This document shows positions 1-8,865 of a stretch of DNA of 64,000 nucleotides, one piece after another; within the stretch, counting starts at the first letter, position 1; every line of letters starts with the position of its first letter. Position numbers and translations under genes: made by a program. The notes below the pieces were generated by a model that searched no databases, was not told the origin of the DNA, and saw only the letters and a list, made by a program, of their open reading frames with translations. This stretch comes from Nocardioides marmotae. Lineage in GTDB: Bacteria > Actinomycetota > Actinomycetes > Propionibacteriales > Nocardioidaceae. The stretch spans positions 2,728,001 to 2,792,000 of the forward strand of contig NZ_CP053660.1 of the NCBI RefSeq assembly GCF_013177455.1. The letters are read 5' to 3'.

Positions 1-3000
1 GTCAGCCGGACGGTGCGCTGGCCGTTGGTGGCGTAGGTGTGCGCGGGGTCGACGCCGTCACCGGTGCTGCCGTCGCCGAAGTCCCAGGTGTAGGTCAGCT
101 GGTCCTCGTCGGGGTCGAAGGACCGGCTCGCGTCGAACTCGCAGGTCAGGCCGGAGCAGCCGGCGACGAAGTCGGCCGTCGGGGCCTCGTTCGTCGTGGA
201 GGCGTCGGTGCCCGGGTCGAGGACGACGGAGTAGAGCATCGTCCGCGTCGCGGCCGAGCTCGTGGTGGCGGTGCGGCCGGCTGCGGTGCCGACCGGCACC
301 TCACCGGCGGAGTCACCGAGCACGATGGAGACCTTGCCGCTGCCGGTGGCCGCGGCGGTCGAGCGCTGGGTCGCACCGGCCGGCAGCGTCCAGGTCGTGC
401 CGTCGGTCGAGGACTTCTCGCTCCAGACGTTGACCAGCCAGGACCTCGCGCCGCTGACGGGGACCGAGGGCGTGGTGTGGCTGGTCCCGCTGACGTTGCT
501 GCCACCGATCGCGGAGGCCGAGACCTGTCCGGTGCCGGTGCTGCGGTAGGCCGCCACGCTCATCGCGGACTTGATGAACGAGGCGGTGCTGACGGTGACG
601 TCGGCGCCGACGTCGGTCGGCGTCGCGCTGCGGGTCCACACCCGGCCACGGATGCCGTTGCCGTCACGGGACTGCAGGAGCGTCCACCCGGGGATGGCCG
701 TCGGGAGCGCCACCTCGGTGGAGTTGGAGGTCAGGAACAGCACCAGCCGGTCGAGGGGCTTGATGGTCGCCGGGATGCGGACGGCGTGGGCCGACCGGTT
801 GCCCGCCGTGCTGGCCGAGCCGACGAAGCTGACCGAGCCCTGGACCACGCCGGAGGTCGGCGAGACCGACGCGGTCGCGGTGTCGGTGTCGGTGCCGTCG
901 CTGACGGTGAGGGTCACCGTGCGCGAGCCGGCGGCGGCGTACGTGTGCTGGACCGAGGCGCCCGTGCCGGTCTGGCCGTCGCCGAAGGCCCAGCTGTAGG
1001 TCAGCGGGTCACCGTCGGCGTCGGTCGAGCCGGTGGCGTCGAAGCTGCACACCAACGCGTCGCAGCTGGAGGTGAACGCCGCGTCGGGGAGCTGGTTGGG
1101 CGGCGCCTGGCCGGGGCTGAGGACCACCGAGGCGAGCATCGAGCGCGAGACCGCGACGCTGGTGGTAGCGGTGCGACCCGCCGCGGTGCCGACCGGCACG
1201 GGGCCGGCGGAGTCGCCGAGCACCGCGCTGATCCGGCCGCTGCCGGTCGCGGCGTTGGTGGTGCGCTGCGTGGCGGTGGTCGGCAAGGTCCAGGTGGCGG
1301 TGGTCGAGGACTTCTCGCTCCAGATGCCCACCAGCCAGGAGTTGGCGGCCGGGACGGTCACCGTCGGCGTGGTGTGGCTGGTGCCGCTGGTGTTGCTGCC
1401 CCCGATCGCGGAGCCGCTGACCGAGAGGTCGTCACCGCGGTACGCCGCGAGGCCGGCGACGGCCTTGACGGTCTCGCTCGTCGTCGGGATGACGTTGGTG
1501 CCGGCGTCGGCCGCGGTCGCCACCTTGGTCCAGGTGCGCCCGCGGATGCCGTTGCCGTCCCGGGCACCCAGCTGGGTCCAGCCCGCCGGCGCCGTGACCG
1601 CCGTGACGGAGTCGTTGGTGGTGAGGAAGAGGACCATCACGTCCCCGGCCTGCACGGCCGTGGGGATCCGGACGCTGTGGTTGGTCCGGGCGCCCTGGGA
1701 GCTGGCGGCCCCGACGAAGGAGATGTCGCCCTGGACGACGGCGGGCTGCGGGTCGACCGTGCCCTCGGCGTCGTCGGTGGTGGTGCCGTCGCCGACCACC
1801 AGGCGCACGGTGCGCGAGCCCGGGCCGGTGTAGGCGTGCTGGGCGGTGCGCCCGGTGCCGGTCGCGCCGTCGCCGAAGGACCAGGTGTAGGTGAGCTGGT
1901 CGCCGTCGGGGTCGGTGCTCGCGCTGGCGTCGAAGGCGCAGGTCAGCGCGTCGCAGCTGGAGGTGAAGGACGCGGTCGGCGCCCGGTTGGGCTCCTCCTG
2001 GTCCGGGCCGATGACGATCGAGGACAGCGCGGTCCGCGAGACGGCGGCGCTGGTGGTGGCAGTGCGGCCCGCGGCGGTGCCGACCGGGACCGCCGCACCC
2101 GAGTCGGCGAGCACCGCGCTGATCCGGCCGGTGCCGGTCGCGGCGTTGGTGGTGCGCTGGGTGGCGCCGGTCGGCAGCGTCCAGGTGGCGGTGGTCGAGG
2201 ACTTCTCGCTCCAGATGCTCACCAGCCAGGAGTTCGGGCGGGCCACCGGCACGGCCGGGGTGGTGTGGCTGGAGCCGCTGGTGTTGCTGCCGCCGATCGC
2301 GGAGGCGGTGATGTCGGCGCCGCCGGTGCTGCGGTACGCCGCGACGCCGACGACCGCCTTGACGGTCGTGCTCGTCGTCGGGGTGACGTCGGCGCCGGCG
2401 TCGGCCGCGGTCGCCACCTTGGTCCAGGTGCGGGCCCGCAGGCCGTCCCCGTCACGCGCCTGGAGCTGGGTCCAGCCCGCAGGGGCGCCGATCGTCGGGG
2501 TTCCGCTGTTGATGGTCAGGAAGGCGACGAGCACGTCGCCGGCCTGCACGGTGCTCGGCACGACCACCCGGTGGTTGGTGCGCGAGCCGTTGGTGCTGGC
2601 GGCGGCCACGAAGCTGACCTGGCCCTGCGCGACGGCCGCGGAGGCGGTCACGGCGCGGGAGACGGTGCCGGTGGCGGTGCCGTCGCTGACGGTGAGCGTC
2701 ACCGTGCGCGTGCCGTCGGCGGCGTACGTGTGGGTGGGGGTGGCGCCGGTGCCGGTCTGCCCGTCGCCGAAGGTCCAGGCGTAGGTCAGGTCGTCGCCGT
2801 CGGCGTCGGTGGAGCCGGTGGCGTTGAAGGTGCAGGTGAGCTGGTCGCAGGTGGAGCTGAACGCGGCGGCCGGCGCGGTGTTGACCGGGTCCGCGACCTC
2901 ACCGGGGGCGACGACGAGGGAGAAGAGGACGGTCCGCGAGGCGGCGACGTCGGTGGTCGCGGTGCGGGTCGTGGGCGAGCCGGCCGCGACCGGGCCGGCG

Positions 3001-3515
3001 GAGTCGCCGAGGACCGCGCTGATCTTGCCCGAGCCGGTGCCGGTCGCTGTCGTGCGCGAGGTGGTGCCGGCGGGCAGGGTCCAGGCCAGCGCCGAGGAGG
3101 ACTTCTCCGACCACACGCTGACCAGCCACGACCCGGCGGCGGTGACGGGGACGCTCGGGGTGGTGTGGCTGGTGCCGCTCGCGTCGCTGCCGCCGACCGT
3201 GCTCTCCACGACGGCCGCCGCACCCGTGCTGCGGTAGGCGGCGATGCCGATCACGGACTTCATGTACGCGCTCGTCGTGACGGTGACGTTCGTGCCCGCG
3301 TCGGCGGCGGTCGCGGTCCGGGTCCAGGCCCGGCCGCGGATCCCGTTGCCGTCGCGCGACTCCACCAGCGTCCAGCCCGGCAGCGTGTCGGTGAACGCCT
3401 CGCCGGTTGAGCCGGTGGTCAGCGTGAGCACCAGGGCGTCGCCGGCCTGCACGCCGGCCGGCACGCGCACCGTGTGGGCGGTGCGGTTGCCGGCCGTGCT
3501 GTCCGCGGCCACGAA
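1..3515 (-). repeat. Four direct intragenic repeats of ~891-903 bp
   Basis: Equivalent Phe codons opening each module lie at 3515, 2612, 1718 and 827, giving periods of 903, 894 and 891 bp. Long stretches are nearly identical at DNA level between modules, for example the segment encoding SWLVxxWSEKSS and the AGRTATT stretch. The array continues past the left edge, so copy number is unknown and could vary by recombination. Confidence 0.8.
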
Positions 3516-3710
3516 CCCGACCACACCGGGTGCCGCCTGCGCGGGCGCGGTGCCCACGGCGGTCACGGCCAGCACGGGCAGGACCAGCGCGAGCACGGAG
3601 ACCAGCGCGGTGAGGAGCCGGCTCCCGAGGGCACGTGGCGCACGGGTGGGAGTGGAGGCCGCCGACGGCGGCGGAGTCGGCGCGGGGCGCCAAGCGGAGT
3701 GCAGGGACAC
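1..3710 (-). CDS. Giant exported repeat protein with PKD domains (C-terminus outside window)
   Basis: The reading frame is open from a GTG at 3710 to the left edge (1236 codons), so the protein is C-terminally truncated by the window. After a long basic N-region a hydrophobic stretch (about residues 31-52) ends in AQA-A, a signal peptidase I type site. Four copies of a ~297-residue module follow, starting near residues 66, 367, 665 and 962. Each has a beta-rich domain (FVxxAS start, conserved GNGIRGRxWT and SxxSGTSHTTP stretches) and then a PKD domain with the WxFGDGxTG motif and two cysteines (CDxLxC). PKD domains usually serve as extracellular adhesion or spacing modules. It is divergent from the polysaccharide genes and shares a motif-bearing promoter region with them, so a surface or matrix protein is likely. 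The start is chosen because the signal peptide follows it; no enzymatic domain is visible. Confidence 0.8.
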   Translation of the reverse strand, partial: MSLHSAWRPAPTPPPSAASTPTRAPRALGSRLLTALVSVLALVLPVLAVTAVGTAPAQAAPGVVGFVAADSTAGNRTAHTVRVPAGVQAGDALVLTLTTGSTGEAFTDTLPGWTLVESRDGNGIRGRAWTRTATAADAGTNVTVTTSAYMKSVIGIAAYRSTGAAAVVESTVGGSDASGTSHTTPSVPVTAAGSWLVSVWSEKSSSALAWTLPAGTTSRTTATGTGSGKISAVLGDSAGPVAAGSPTTRTATTDVAASRTVLFSLVVAPGEVADPVNTAPAAAFSSTCDQLTCTFNATGSTDADGDDLTYAWTFGDGQTGTGATPTHTYAADGTRTVTLTVSDGTATGTVSRAVTASAAVAQGQVSFVAAASTNGSRTNHRVVVPSTVQAGDVLVAFLTINSGTPTIGAPAGWTQLQARDGDGLRARTWTKVATAADAGADVTPTTSTTVKAVVGVAAYRSTGGADITASAIGGSNTSGSSHTTPAVPVARPNSWLVSIWSEKSSTTATWTLPTGATQRTTNAATGTGRISAVLADSGAAVPVGTAAGRTATTSAAVSRTALSSIVIGPDQEEPNRAPTASFTSSCDALTCAFDASASTDPDGDQLTYTWSFGDGATGTGRTAQHAYTGPGSRTVRLVVGDGTTTDDAEGTVDPQPAVVQGDISFVGAASSQGARTNHSVRIPTAVQAGDVMVLFLTTNDSVTAVTAPAGWTQLGARDGNGIRGRTWTKVATAADAGTNVIPTTSETVKAVAGLAAYRGDDLSVSGSAIGGSNTSGTSHTTPTVTVPAANSWLVGIWSEKSSTTATWTLPTTATQRTTNAATGSGRISAVLGDSAGPVPVGTAAGRTATTSVAVSRSMLASVVLSPGQAPPNQLPDAAFTSSCDALVCSFDATGSTDADGDPLTYSWAFGDGQTGTGASVQHTYAAAGSRTVTLTVSDGTDTDTATASVSPTSGVVQGSVSFVGSASTAGNRSAHAVRIPATIKPLDRLVLFLTSNSTEVALPTAIPGWTLLQSRDGNGIRGRVWTRSATPTDVGADVTVSTASFIKSAMSVAAYRSTGTGQVSASAIGGSNVSGTSHTTPSVPVSGARSWLVNVWSEKSSTDGTTWTLPAGATQRSTAAATGSGKVSIVLGDSAGEVPVGTAAGRTATTSSAATRTMLYSVVLDPGTDASTTNEAPTADFVAGCSGLTCEFDASRSFDPDEDQLTYTWDFGDGSTGDGVDPAHTYATNGQRTVRL

Positions 3711-3787
3711 GAGCTCACCCATCCACGGGAGGACGGCCGCAGGACAGCGGCCTGCTCCGCATCGTGGGTGCAGCGCGGGTAGGTCCT

Positions 3788-3805
3788 CATGCCCAAATTT
3801 GATGG
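3788..3805 (-). promoter_or_regulatory. 18-bp dyad motif, copy A
   Basis: On the minus strand this reads CCATCAAATTTGGGCATG. It lies upstream of the PKD repeat protein gene (start 3710) and points toward it. It shares the GGGCATG right half with copies B and C but has the weakest left half. Copy B lies 45 bp away in the opposite orientation, so the two form a divergent pair. A weak -10-like CACGAT sits about 21 nt downstream. Confidence 0.6.
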
Positions 3806-3850
3806 ACCCGGGGCCCGGGCCGACCGGTCCTCGACGCCCGGGTCGGGAGG

Positions 3851-3868
3851 TCACCGAATTTGGGCATG
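3851..3868 (+). promoter_or_regulatory. 18-bp dyad motif, copy B, with -10 box
   Basis: TCACCGAATTTGGGCATG is followed after exactly 20 nt by TAGCGT (3889-3894), which fits the actinobacterial TANNNT -10 pattern. The pssD-like gene starts at 3932 behind a GGAGG, giving a leader of roughly 30 nt. The position suggests an activator site touching the -35 region. Copy F at 57 kb has exactly the same 20-nt spacing. Confidence 0.7.
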
Positions 3869-3931
3869 CCCTGGCAGTGGCCCGCTCCTAGCGTTTCCGG
3901 GGTCGGACCGCCGCGGTCCGCAGGAGGCGTC

Positions 3932-4381
3932 ATGAAGGTGCTGCTCGTGAGCTCGTCCGGAGGCCATCTGGCCCAGCTGATGTGCCTGCGCCCGTGGTGG
4001 GGCGAGCACGAACGGCACTGGGTCACCTTCGACACCCCCGACGCGGTGAGCAAGCTCGCCGGCGAGGAGGTGACCTGGGCGCACCACCCCACCACCCGCA
4101 ACGTCGGCAACCTGCTGCGCAACACCGCGCTGGCCCGCCGGGTGCTCGCCGAGGTCCGGCCCGACGTCGTCGTGAGCACCGGCGCCGCGGTGGCCGTGCC
4201 GTTCTTCTGGATGCACCGGCTCTACGGCGTCGCCAGCGTCTACCTCGAGGTCTTCGACCGGATCGAGACGCCGACGCTCACCGGCCGGCTGTGCCGCCCG
4301 GTGACCGACCTGTTCCTCGTCCAGTGGCCCGAGCAGCAGCAGATGTACCGCTCCAGCGTCCTCCTCGGGAGCGTGTGGTGA
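3932..4381 (+). CDS. PssD/Alg14-family glycosyltransferase subunit
   Basis: A 149-residue protein starting MKVLLVSSSGGHLAQL, the hallmark N-terminus of the PssD/Cps14F/Alg14 family. These proteins anchor and position the catalytic partner of a bipartite glycosyltransferase at the cytoplasmic membrane. The conserved DVVVSTGAAVAVPF segment is present near residue 80. The ATG at 3932 follows GGAGG with a 6-nt gap. The stop overlaps the GTG of the next gene (GTGA), which encodes the Alg13/PssE-like half, so the two are translationally coupled. The pair probably adds one of the first sugars to the lipid-linked repeat unit; which sugar cannot be told from sequence. Confidence 0.88.
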   Translation: MKVLLVSSSGGHLAQLMCLRPWWGEHERHWVTFDTPDAVSKLAGEEVTWAHHPTTRNVGNLLRNTALARRVLAEVRPDVVVSTGAAVAVPFFWMHRLYGVASVYLEVFDRIETPTLTGRLCRPVTDLFLVQWPEQQQMYRSSVLLGSVW

Positions 4382-4917
4382 CCGCCCCCACGCCGCTGGT
4401 CGCCGTCCTGCTCGGCACCGACCACCACCCCTTCGACCGGCTCGTCGACTGGTCCCGCGAGGTACGCCGCGCGACGGGCGCCGACGTCTTCGTCCAGCAC
4501 GGCGCGACGACGCTGCCCCCGGACCTCACCGGCGCCGCCGTCCTCGGCCTCGCCGAGCTCTCCTCGCTGCTGGACCGGGCGGCGGTCGTCGTCACGCACG
4601 GCGGTCCGGGCCTGATCATGGAGGCGCGCGCGGCCGGCCACCTGCCCGTGGTCGTGCCGCGCGACCCCCGCCTCGGCGAGCACGTCGACGACCACCAGCA
4701 GCGCTTCGTGGCGAGGATCGCCGGCGCCGGCTTCGTCGCGGCCGCCCAGCACCTGCCCGACTTCCGTCGAGCCGTCTCGATCGCCCTCGTCGGCGGCCGG
4801 GGCGCACCCGCCGGACCGGTCCCGCCCGGCGGCACTCCGCCGGGCGACGGTCCGGTGGCCGACCTCGCCCCGGCCCGCTTCGGCCGGCTCGTCGACGAGC
4901 TCCTCCACCGGACCTGA
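4378..4917 (+). CDS. PssE/Alg13-family glycosyltransferase subunit
   Basis: 179 residues resembling the C-terminal nucleotide-sugar-binding half of GT28 enzymes (PssE, Cps14G, Alg13). The diagnostic VVTHGGPGLIMEA segment is near residue 76, followed by PVVVPRDPRLGEHVDDHQ, which matches the GT28 donor-binding loop. The GTG at 4378 overlaps the pssD-like stop by 4 nt. The last ~40 residues are Gly/Pro/Ala-rich and probably a flexible tail. It is expected to be catalytic only with its upstream partner, using a UDP-sugar at the inner membrane face. Confidence 0.87.
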   Translation: MTAPTPLVAVLLGTDHHPFDRLVDWSREVRRATGADVFVQHGATTLPPDLTGAAVLGLAELSSLLDRAAVVVTHGGPGLIMEARAAGHLPVVVPRDPRLGEHVDDHQQRFVARIAGAGFVAAAQHLPDFRRAVSIALVGGRGAPAGPVPPGGTPPGDGPVADLAPARFGRLVDELLHRT

Positions 4918-4927
4918 GGCGCCGCCC

Positions 4928-6484
4928 GTGACTGTCACCGTGCCCTCCGGGCTCCCCGCGCTCCCCGCGCTCCCCGCCTCCCCCGTGGCTCCCGCCCTCC
5001 CGGCGGCTCCCGCGGCTCCCGCGGCCCGCGGGCCCGACGAGCAGCCGCCCGGCGCCCCGGAGCCGGCTCCGGCCCCGGCTCCCCGCCGCTCGAGTCGCAG
5101 CCCCATCTCGGCGATCCTCGCCCACGACGTCACCGGCGGCGGCCGGGGGCGCTGGCGCCCGCCGTTGCGGCTGGCCGCCGGGGACACGCTGGCCGCGGGC
5201 ATGGGCGCTGCCGTGGCAGCGCGGGACACCCCGACGCCGGTGGTCTTCGTGCTGCTCGTCGTCACCTGGCTGCTGCTGCTCTCGGCCGACCACTGCTACG
5301 ACCCGCACATCGCCTCCCGGCTGGACCAGGTCCGCCGGGTCGGCCGCTGCGGCGTGGTGCTGGTCGCCGCGGCCGCGACCGGGGCCGTCCTCCTCGAGCC
5401 GACGATCCGACCGGGCCGGCTGCTCGCCCTGGCCGTCATCACGACGACCGTCAGCGCCGCCCAGCGGTTGGTCGGGGACCGTTGGACCGGCGTCGCCCGG
5501 GCGCGGGTCCCGGTGGTCGTCGCCGGCCACCGCCGCGACGTCGCTCGGGTGCTGGGCGAGCTCGAGCGCAGCCGCGGCCACCGGTACCGCGTCGCCGGCG
5601 TCTGCGTCCCGACCCGCTCGGGCCGATCCCTCGGCGTCCCGGAGACGTGCGGCTTCCACCGGCTGACGACCGCGGTGGTGCAGCACGGGGCCCGCGCGGT
5701 CATCGTCGTCCCCTGCCGCCACCTCGACCCGATGACGCTGCGCCGGCTCAGCTGGCAGCTGGAGGCCTCCGGCACCTCGTTGATGGTCGCCTCCGGGCTC
5801 TTCGACGTGGCCGCCACCCGCGCCCGGATCGGGTACGCCGGCGACCTGCCGATGCTGCACGTGCGCCACGCCGAGCTCACCGGGGCGCGGCGACTGCTCG
5901 AGGCCGCGGCCGAGCGCGCCGCGGCCGCCCTCGCGCTGGTCCTGCTCGCCCCGCTGCTGGCCGTGCTGGCCCTCGCGGTGCGCCGCGACACCCCCGGCCC
6001 GGCGCTGTTCCGCCAGACCCGGGTGGGGCGCAACGGCCGCCCGTTCTCGATGCTCAAGCTGCGCAGCATGGTCGCCGACGCCGAGGAGCGCCGCGGGGGC
6101 GTCGAGGCGCTCAACGAGACCGACGGCGTGCTCTTCAAGGTCCGCTCGGACCCGCGGGTGACCCGGGTCGGCGCCGTGCTGCGCCGCTACTCCCTCGACG
6201 AGCTCCCGCAGCTGGTCAACGTCGTCCGCGGCGAGATGTCGCTCGTCGGACCGCGGCCGCCGCTGCCCGAGGAGGTCGAGCGGTACGACCCCGACACGCG
6301 CCGCCGGCTCGCCGTCCGCCCCGGCATCACCGGCCTGTGGCAGGTCTCGGGCCGCTCGGACCTCTCCTGGGAGGAGACCGTCCGCCTCGACCTGCGCTAC
6401 GTCGACAACTGGTCCCTCGGGCTGGACCTGCGGATCCTGCTGCGCACCGTCCGCGCGGTGCTGCGCCACGACGGCGCCTACTGA
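4928..6484 (+). CDS. Polyprenyl-phosphate sugar-1-phosphate transferase
   Basis: A 518-residue WbaP/exopolysaccharide polyprenyl glycosylphosphotransferase type enzyme. It transfers a sugar-1-phosphate from a nucleotide sugar to undecaprenyl phosphate, the committed step of repeat-unit synthesis. The N-terminus (about 1-60) is Ala/Pro-rich, followed by membrane segments and a CoA-binding-like middle domain. The catalytic core begins near residue 318 and contains FSMLKLRSM, the Asp-Glu pair of SLDELPQLVNV, GEMSLVGPRPPLPEEV and RPGITGLWQVSGR, all family signatures. The GTG start lies 10 nt after the pssE-like stop, so it is probably the third gene of the operon starting at 3932. It likely initiates the polysaccharide made by this locus. 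Confidence 0.92.
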   Translation: MTVTVPSGLPALPALPASPVAPALPAAPAAPAARGPDEQPPGAPEPAPAPAPRRSSRSPISAILAHDVTGGGRGRWRPPLRLAAGDTLAAGMGAAVAARDTPTPVVFVLLVVTWLLLLSADHCYDPHIASRLDQVRRVGRCGVVLVAAAATGAVLLEPTIRPGRLLALAVITTTVSAAQRLVGDRWTGVARARVPVVVAGHRRDVARVLGELERSRGHRYRVAGVCVPTRSGRSLGVPETCGFHRLTTAVVQHGARAVIVVPCRHLDPMTLRRLSWQLEASGTSLMVASGLFDVAATRARIGYAGDLPMLHVRHAELTGARRLLEAAAERAAAALALVLLAPLLAVLALAVRRDTPGPALFRQTRVGRNGRPFSMLKLRSMVADAEERRGGVEALNETDGVLFKVRSDPRVTRVGAVLRRYSLDELPQLVNVVRGEMSLVGPRPPLPEEVERYDPDTRRRLAVRPGITGLWQVSGRSDLSWEETVRLDLRYVDNWSLGLDLRILLRTVRAVLRHDGAY

Positions 6485-6556
6485 CTGGCTCGAACCCGGC
6501 CCGGGCGAACCCGCCCCGGGCGAACCCGGCCTACGCGAAACCGATCGGCGCCGACG

Positions 6557-6574
6557 TACCCCGAATGGGGCATG
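6557..6574 (+). promoter_or_regulatory. 18-bp dyad motif, copy C, with -10 box
   Basis: TACCCCGAATGGGGCATG is followed after 29 nt by TACGGT (6604-6609), a TANNNT -10 candidate. The spacing is about one helical turn longer than for copies B and F. It lies between the sugar transferase stop (6484) and the exported GH26-like gene, so that gene appears to have its own promoter. Confidence 0.7.
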
Positions 6575-6630
6575 ACCTAGTGCCCGGGCCCTCCTCGCCA
6601 CCCTACGGTGACGCGTCCGCCGAGCCCGGT

Positions 6631-8100
6631 GTGGCGTCCCCGACTGCAGAGGCCAGAGCCATCCGAACCTCCAGCACCCGTGCGCCCGCCCTCGCGGCGG
6701 CCGCCCTGCTCCTCACCACGATCCCCGTCCACAGCCCGGCCACCGCCGCGGCACCCGACCCCGGCGTGCGCAACGGCGGCGCCGAACGAGGCACGACCGC
6801 CTGGTCGGTCTCCGGCGAGCCCGGCGCCCGGCTGAGCACCTCGACGACCTCCCGCAGCGGCTCCCGCGCCGTTCGCGTGCACTCCGAGCGCCCCGTCCGG
6901 GCCCGGGTCGACGTCCGCGCCAGCACGGCCGCGCGGGACCGGGCGCGCGGCACCACCGGCACCGCCGAGGTCTGGATCCGCACGGCCGCCACCGGCCAGG
7001 AGGTCACCGTCGTCGCCCGGGAGGTCACCGCGTCGGGCCGGTGGGTCCAGTCCCGGCGCCGGAGCACCACTCCCACGGCCGACACCTGGACCGCGGTGCG
7101 CGTCCCGCTGACCACCCGGCGTCCCGGCTCCACGCTCCGCGTGCGCCTCGTCCTGCCGGCGAACGACAGCGGGCTCGACGTGCTCGTCGACGACGTCTCC
7201 CTGACGACCGGGCCGCCGCGGGCCTCCGTCGCCGCCGGCCTGCTCACGACCGGGTGCCGGCACAGCGCGCGCGGCATCCCGTCCTGCGGCGCGTACTTCG
7301 GGGCGGCGTACGGCGCCAACACCGACCCGGCCCCCTTCGAGCAGCAGGCCGGCCGGCGGCTCGGCGTGCGGCGCACGTTCTTCGACGCCCGCGGCGTCGC
7401 CTCCGCCGTCCGCCACGCCACCGCCGACCTCGCCCGGGGTCGGCTGCCCTGGATCAGCTTCAAGCTCCCGCACTCCTGGGAGAAGATGGCCGCCGGGGCG
7501 GGTGACGCCTGGGTCACCGACCTCGCGCGCCGGCTGGCCGCCCTCGACGGCCCGGTCTGGGTCGCGTTCCACCACGAGCCCGAGGGCGACGGCGACATCG
7601 ACGCCTGGCGCCGGATGCAGGAGCACCTGGCCCCGATCGTCCGGGGCTCGGCCCCCAACGTCGCCTACACCGTCGTGCTCACCGGCTGGAACCAGTTCTA
7701 CGGCGACGCGGCCTACCGGCTCGACAACCTCTGGCCCCGCACGAAGGTCGACGTCGCCGGCTTCGACCTCTACAACGAGTACGGCGTGGTCAAGGACGGC
7801 CGCAGGATCACCGAGTTCCCCGACTTCGACGACCGGTACTTCCGCCGGCTCCAGACCTGGGCCGCGGAGCAGGACGTCGCGTGGGGCATGGCCGAGTGGG
7901 CCTACACCGACGAGGGCCACGCCGAGGACCCGGACTGGATCGAGCGCACCTTCGACCAGATGGTGGCCCGCGGCGGCGTCGCGGCGGCGTACTTCAACAC
8001 CGAGGTCAACGCCTACGGCTCCTGGCGGCTCGGGAGCGGCTCGAAGCGCCAGGACTTCGCCAACGGCCTCCGAGGCTCGGCGGCGCTGCCGCTGCCGTGA
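6631..8100 (+). CDS. Exported GH26-like glycosidase with N-terminal carbohydrate-binding-like domain
   Basis: 489 residues from a GTG at 6631. The start has no clear ribosome site but begins right before a signal peptide (hydrophobic LAAAALLLTT, cleavage near TAAA). Residues ~45-205 look like a CBM4_9-type jelly roll (VRNGGAERG, TAEVWIRT, VDDVSL). The catalytic region has FHHEPEGDG near residue 313, matching the GH26 acid/base glutamate, and MAEWAYTDEG near 419, matching the nucleophile position. Paralogues lie at 15294-16388 and 57163-58065, all behind the same 18-bp motif. In a polysaccharide locus such an enzyme may trim, release or remodel the polymer outside the cell. Substrate is unknown and GH26 membership is by motif only. 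Confidence 0.75.
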   Translation: MASPTAEARAIRTSSTRAPALAAAALLLTTIPVHSPATAAAPDPGVRNGGAERGTTAWSVSGEPGARLSTSTTSRSGSRAVRVHSERPVRARVDVRASTAARDRARGTTGTAEVWIRTAATGQEVTVVAREVTASGRWVQSRRRSTTPTADTWTAVRVPLTTRRPGSTLRVRLVLPANDSGLDVLVDDVSLTTGPPRASVAAGLLTTGCRHSARGIPSCGAYFGAAYGANTDPAPFEQQAGRRLGVRRTFFDARGVASAVRHATADLARGRLPWISFKLPHSWEKMAAGAGDAWVTDLARRLAALDGPVWVAFHHEPEGDGDIDAWRRMQEHLAPIVRGSAPNVAYTVVLTGWNQFYGDAAYRLDNLWPRTKVDVAGFDLYNEYGVVKDGRRITEFPDFDDRYFRRLQTWAAEQDVAWGMAEWAYTDEGHAEDPDWIERTFDQMVARGGVAAAYFNTEVNAYGSWRLGSGSKRQDFANGLRGSAALPLP

Positions 8101-8115
8101 CGCCGCGCTGGCGGG

Positions 8116-8136
8116 TCCCGGCGGGTCCCGCCGGGA
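8116..8136. terminator. Hairpin between convergent genes
   Basis: TCCCGGCGGG at 8116-8125 and its exact reverse complement at 8127-8136 form a stem of up to 10 bp with a tight loop. It sits between the GH26-like stop (8100) and the LuxR-gene stop (8137), so it could terminate transcription from both sides. No U-tract is present, which is usual in high-GC actinobacteria. Confidence 0.55.
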
Positions 8137-8865
8137 TCACCGGTGCCCGAGCACCCGGCGGTAGACCGCGACGGCGGCGAGCTGGGAGTTGACCTCGAGC
8201 TTGCGCAGCACCGCCTTCACCTGGCTGCGGACGGTCTGCTCGCTCACCCCCGCACGCTCGGCGATCTCGGCGACGGTGACGCCGTCGTAGAGCAGCGCGA
8301 GGATCTCCCGCTCGCGGGTGCTCAGCCGGGCGATGGAGACCACGGCGTGCAGGTCCGCCCGCTCGCTCTCCCGCCAGGCCGCGACCATCGCGCGGCGACG
8401 GGCCGGGGAGAGCAGGTCCTGCCCGCCGAAGAGCATCCGCAGGGCCAGCGTGAGCTCGTCGAGGCCGACCGAGGTGGGCAGCACCCCGGCGGCCCCGGCC
8501 TGGATCATGCCGCCCCACGCCGGGTCGCCGGGGTCGTTGACCACGAGCAGCCAGCGCAACGGGGCACCCTCCACCACGGCCCGCGCCTCCGCGCGCCGGC
8601 GGGGCGTCGCGAGGTCGCCGAAGATGACCCCGACCGCCGACCGGGTCAGGCGCACCTGCCGCTGGTGCTCGGCCGCGGGCCGGCGTGAGGAGGGCCAGTC
8701 CAACGCCACGGCCTCATAGCCCCGGCTGCGCAGCGCCACCCGCACGGTGTCGCCGACGAGCCGCTCCTCGGCCATGAGCGCGAGGCGTCGGCGCACGCCG
8801 GGCCGGGCCGGGCCGCGCGCTCCCCGCGCCGCCTCGGCGGCACGGTCCTCGGCCGGGGCGGTCAC
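8137..8865 (-). CDS. LuxR-type regulator with atypical receiver domain
   Basis: 242 residues. The C-terminus is a clear LuxR/NarL helix-turn-helix (LSTREREILALLYDGVTVAE through VNSQLAAVAVYRR). The N-terminus aligns with a receiver: an acidic pair (AEERLV), DLATP at the phospho-acceptor position and an AGAAGVLPTS segment. In the last segment the usual receiver lysine is replaced, so phosphorylation signalling may be altered. The GTG at 8865 overlaps the stop of the upstream lipoprotein gene (GTGA). It is the last gene of an operon of exported proteins and has no adjacent kinase. It is one of three LuxR-related proteins in the locus and a candidate to bind the 18-bp dyad, which is inference. 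Confidence 0.85.
   Translation of the reverse strand: MTAPAEDRAAEAARGARGPARPGVRRRLALMAEERLVGDTVRVALRSRGYEAVALDWPSSRRPAAEHQRQVRLTRSAVGVIFGDLATPRRRAEARAVVEGAPLRWLLVVNDPGDPAWGGMIQAGAAGVLPTSVGLDELTLALRMLFGGQDLLSPARRRAMVAAWRESERADLHAVVSIARLSTREREILALLYDGVTVAEIAERAGVSEQTVRSQVKAVLRKLEVNSQLAAVAVYRRVLGHR

Noticed and set aside
39-3410. Very long plus-strand open frame opposite the PKD gene
   Set aside because: It is Arg/Gly/Ala-rich without domains and lies antisense to a frame with a signal peptide and clear PKD modules; high-GC codon bias creates such frames.
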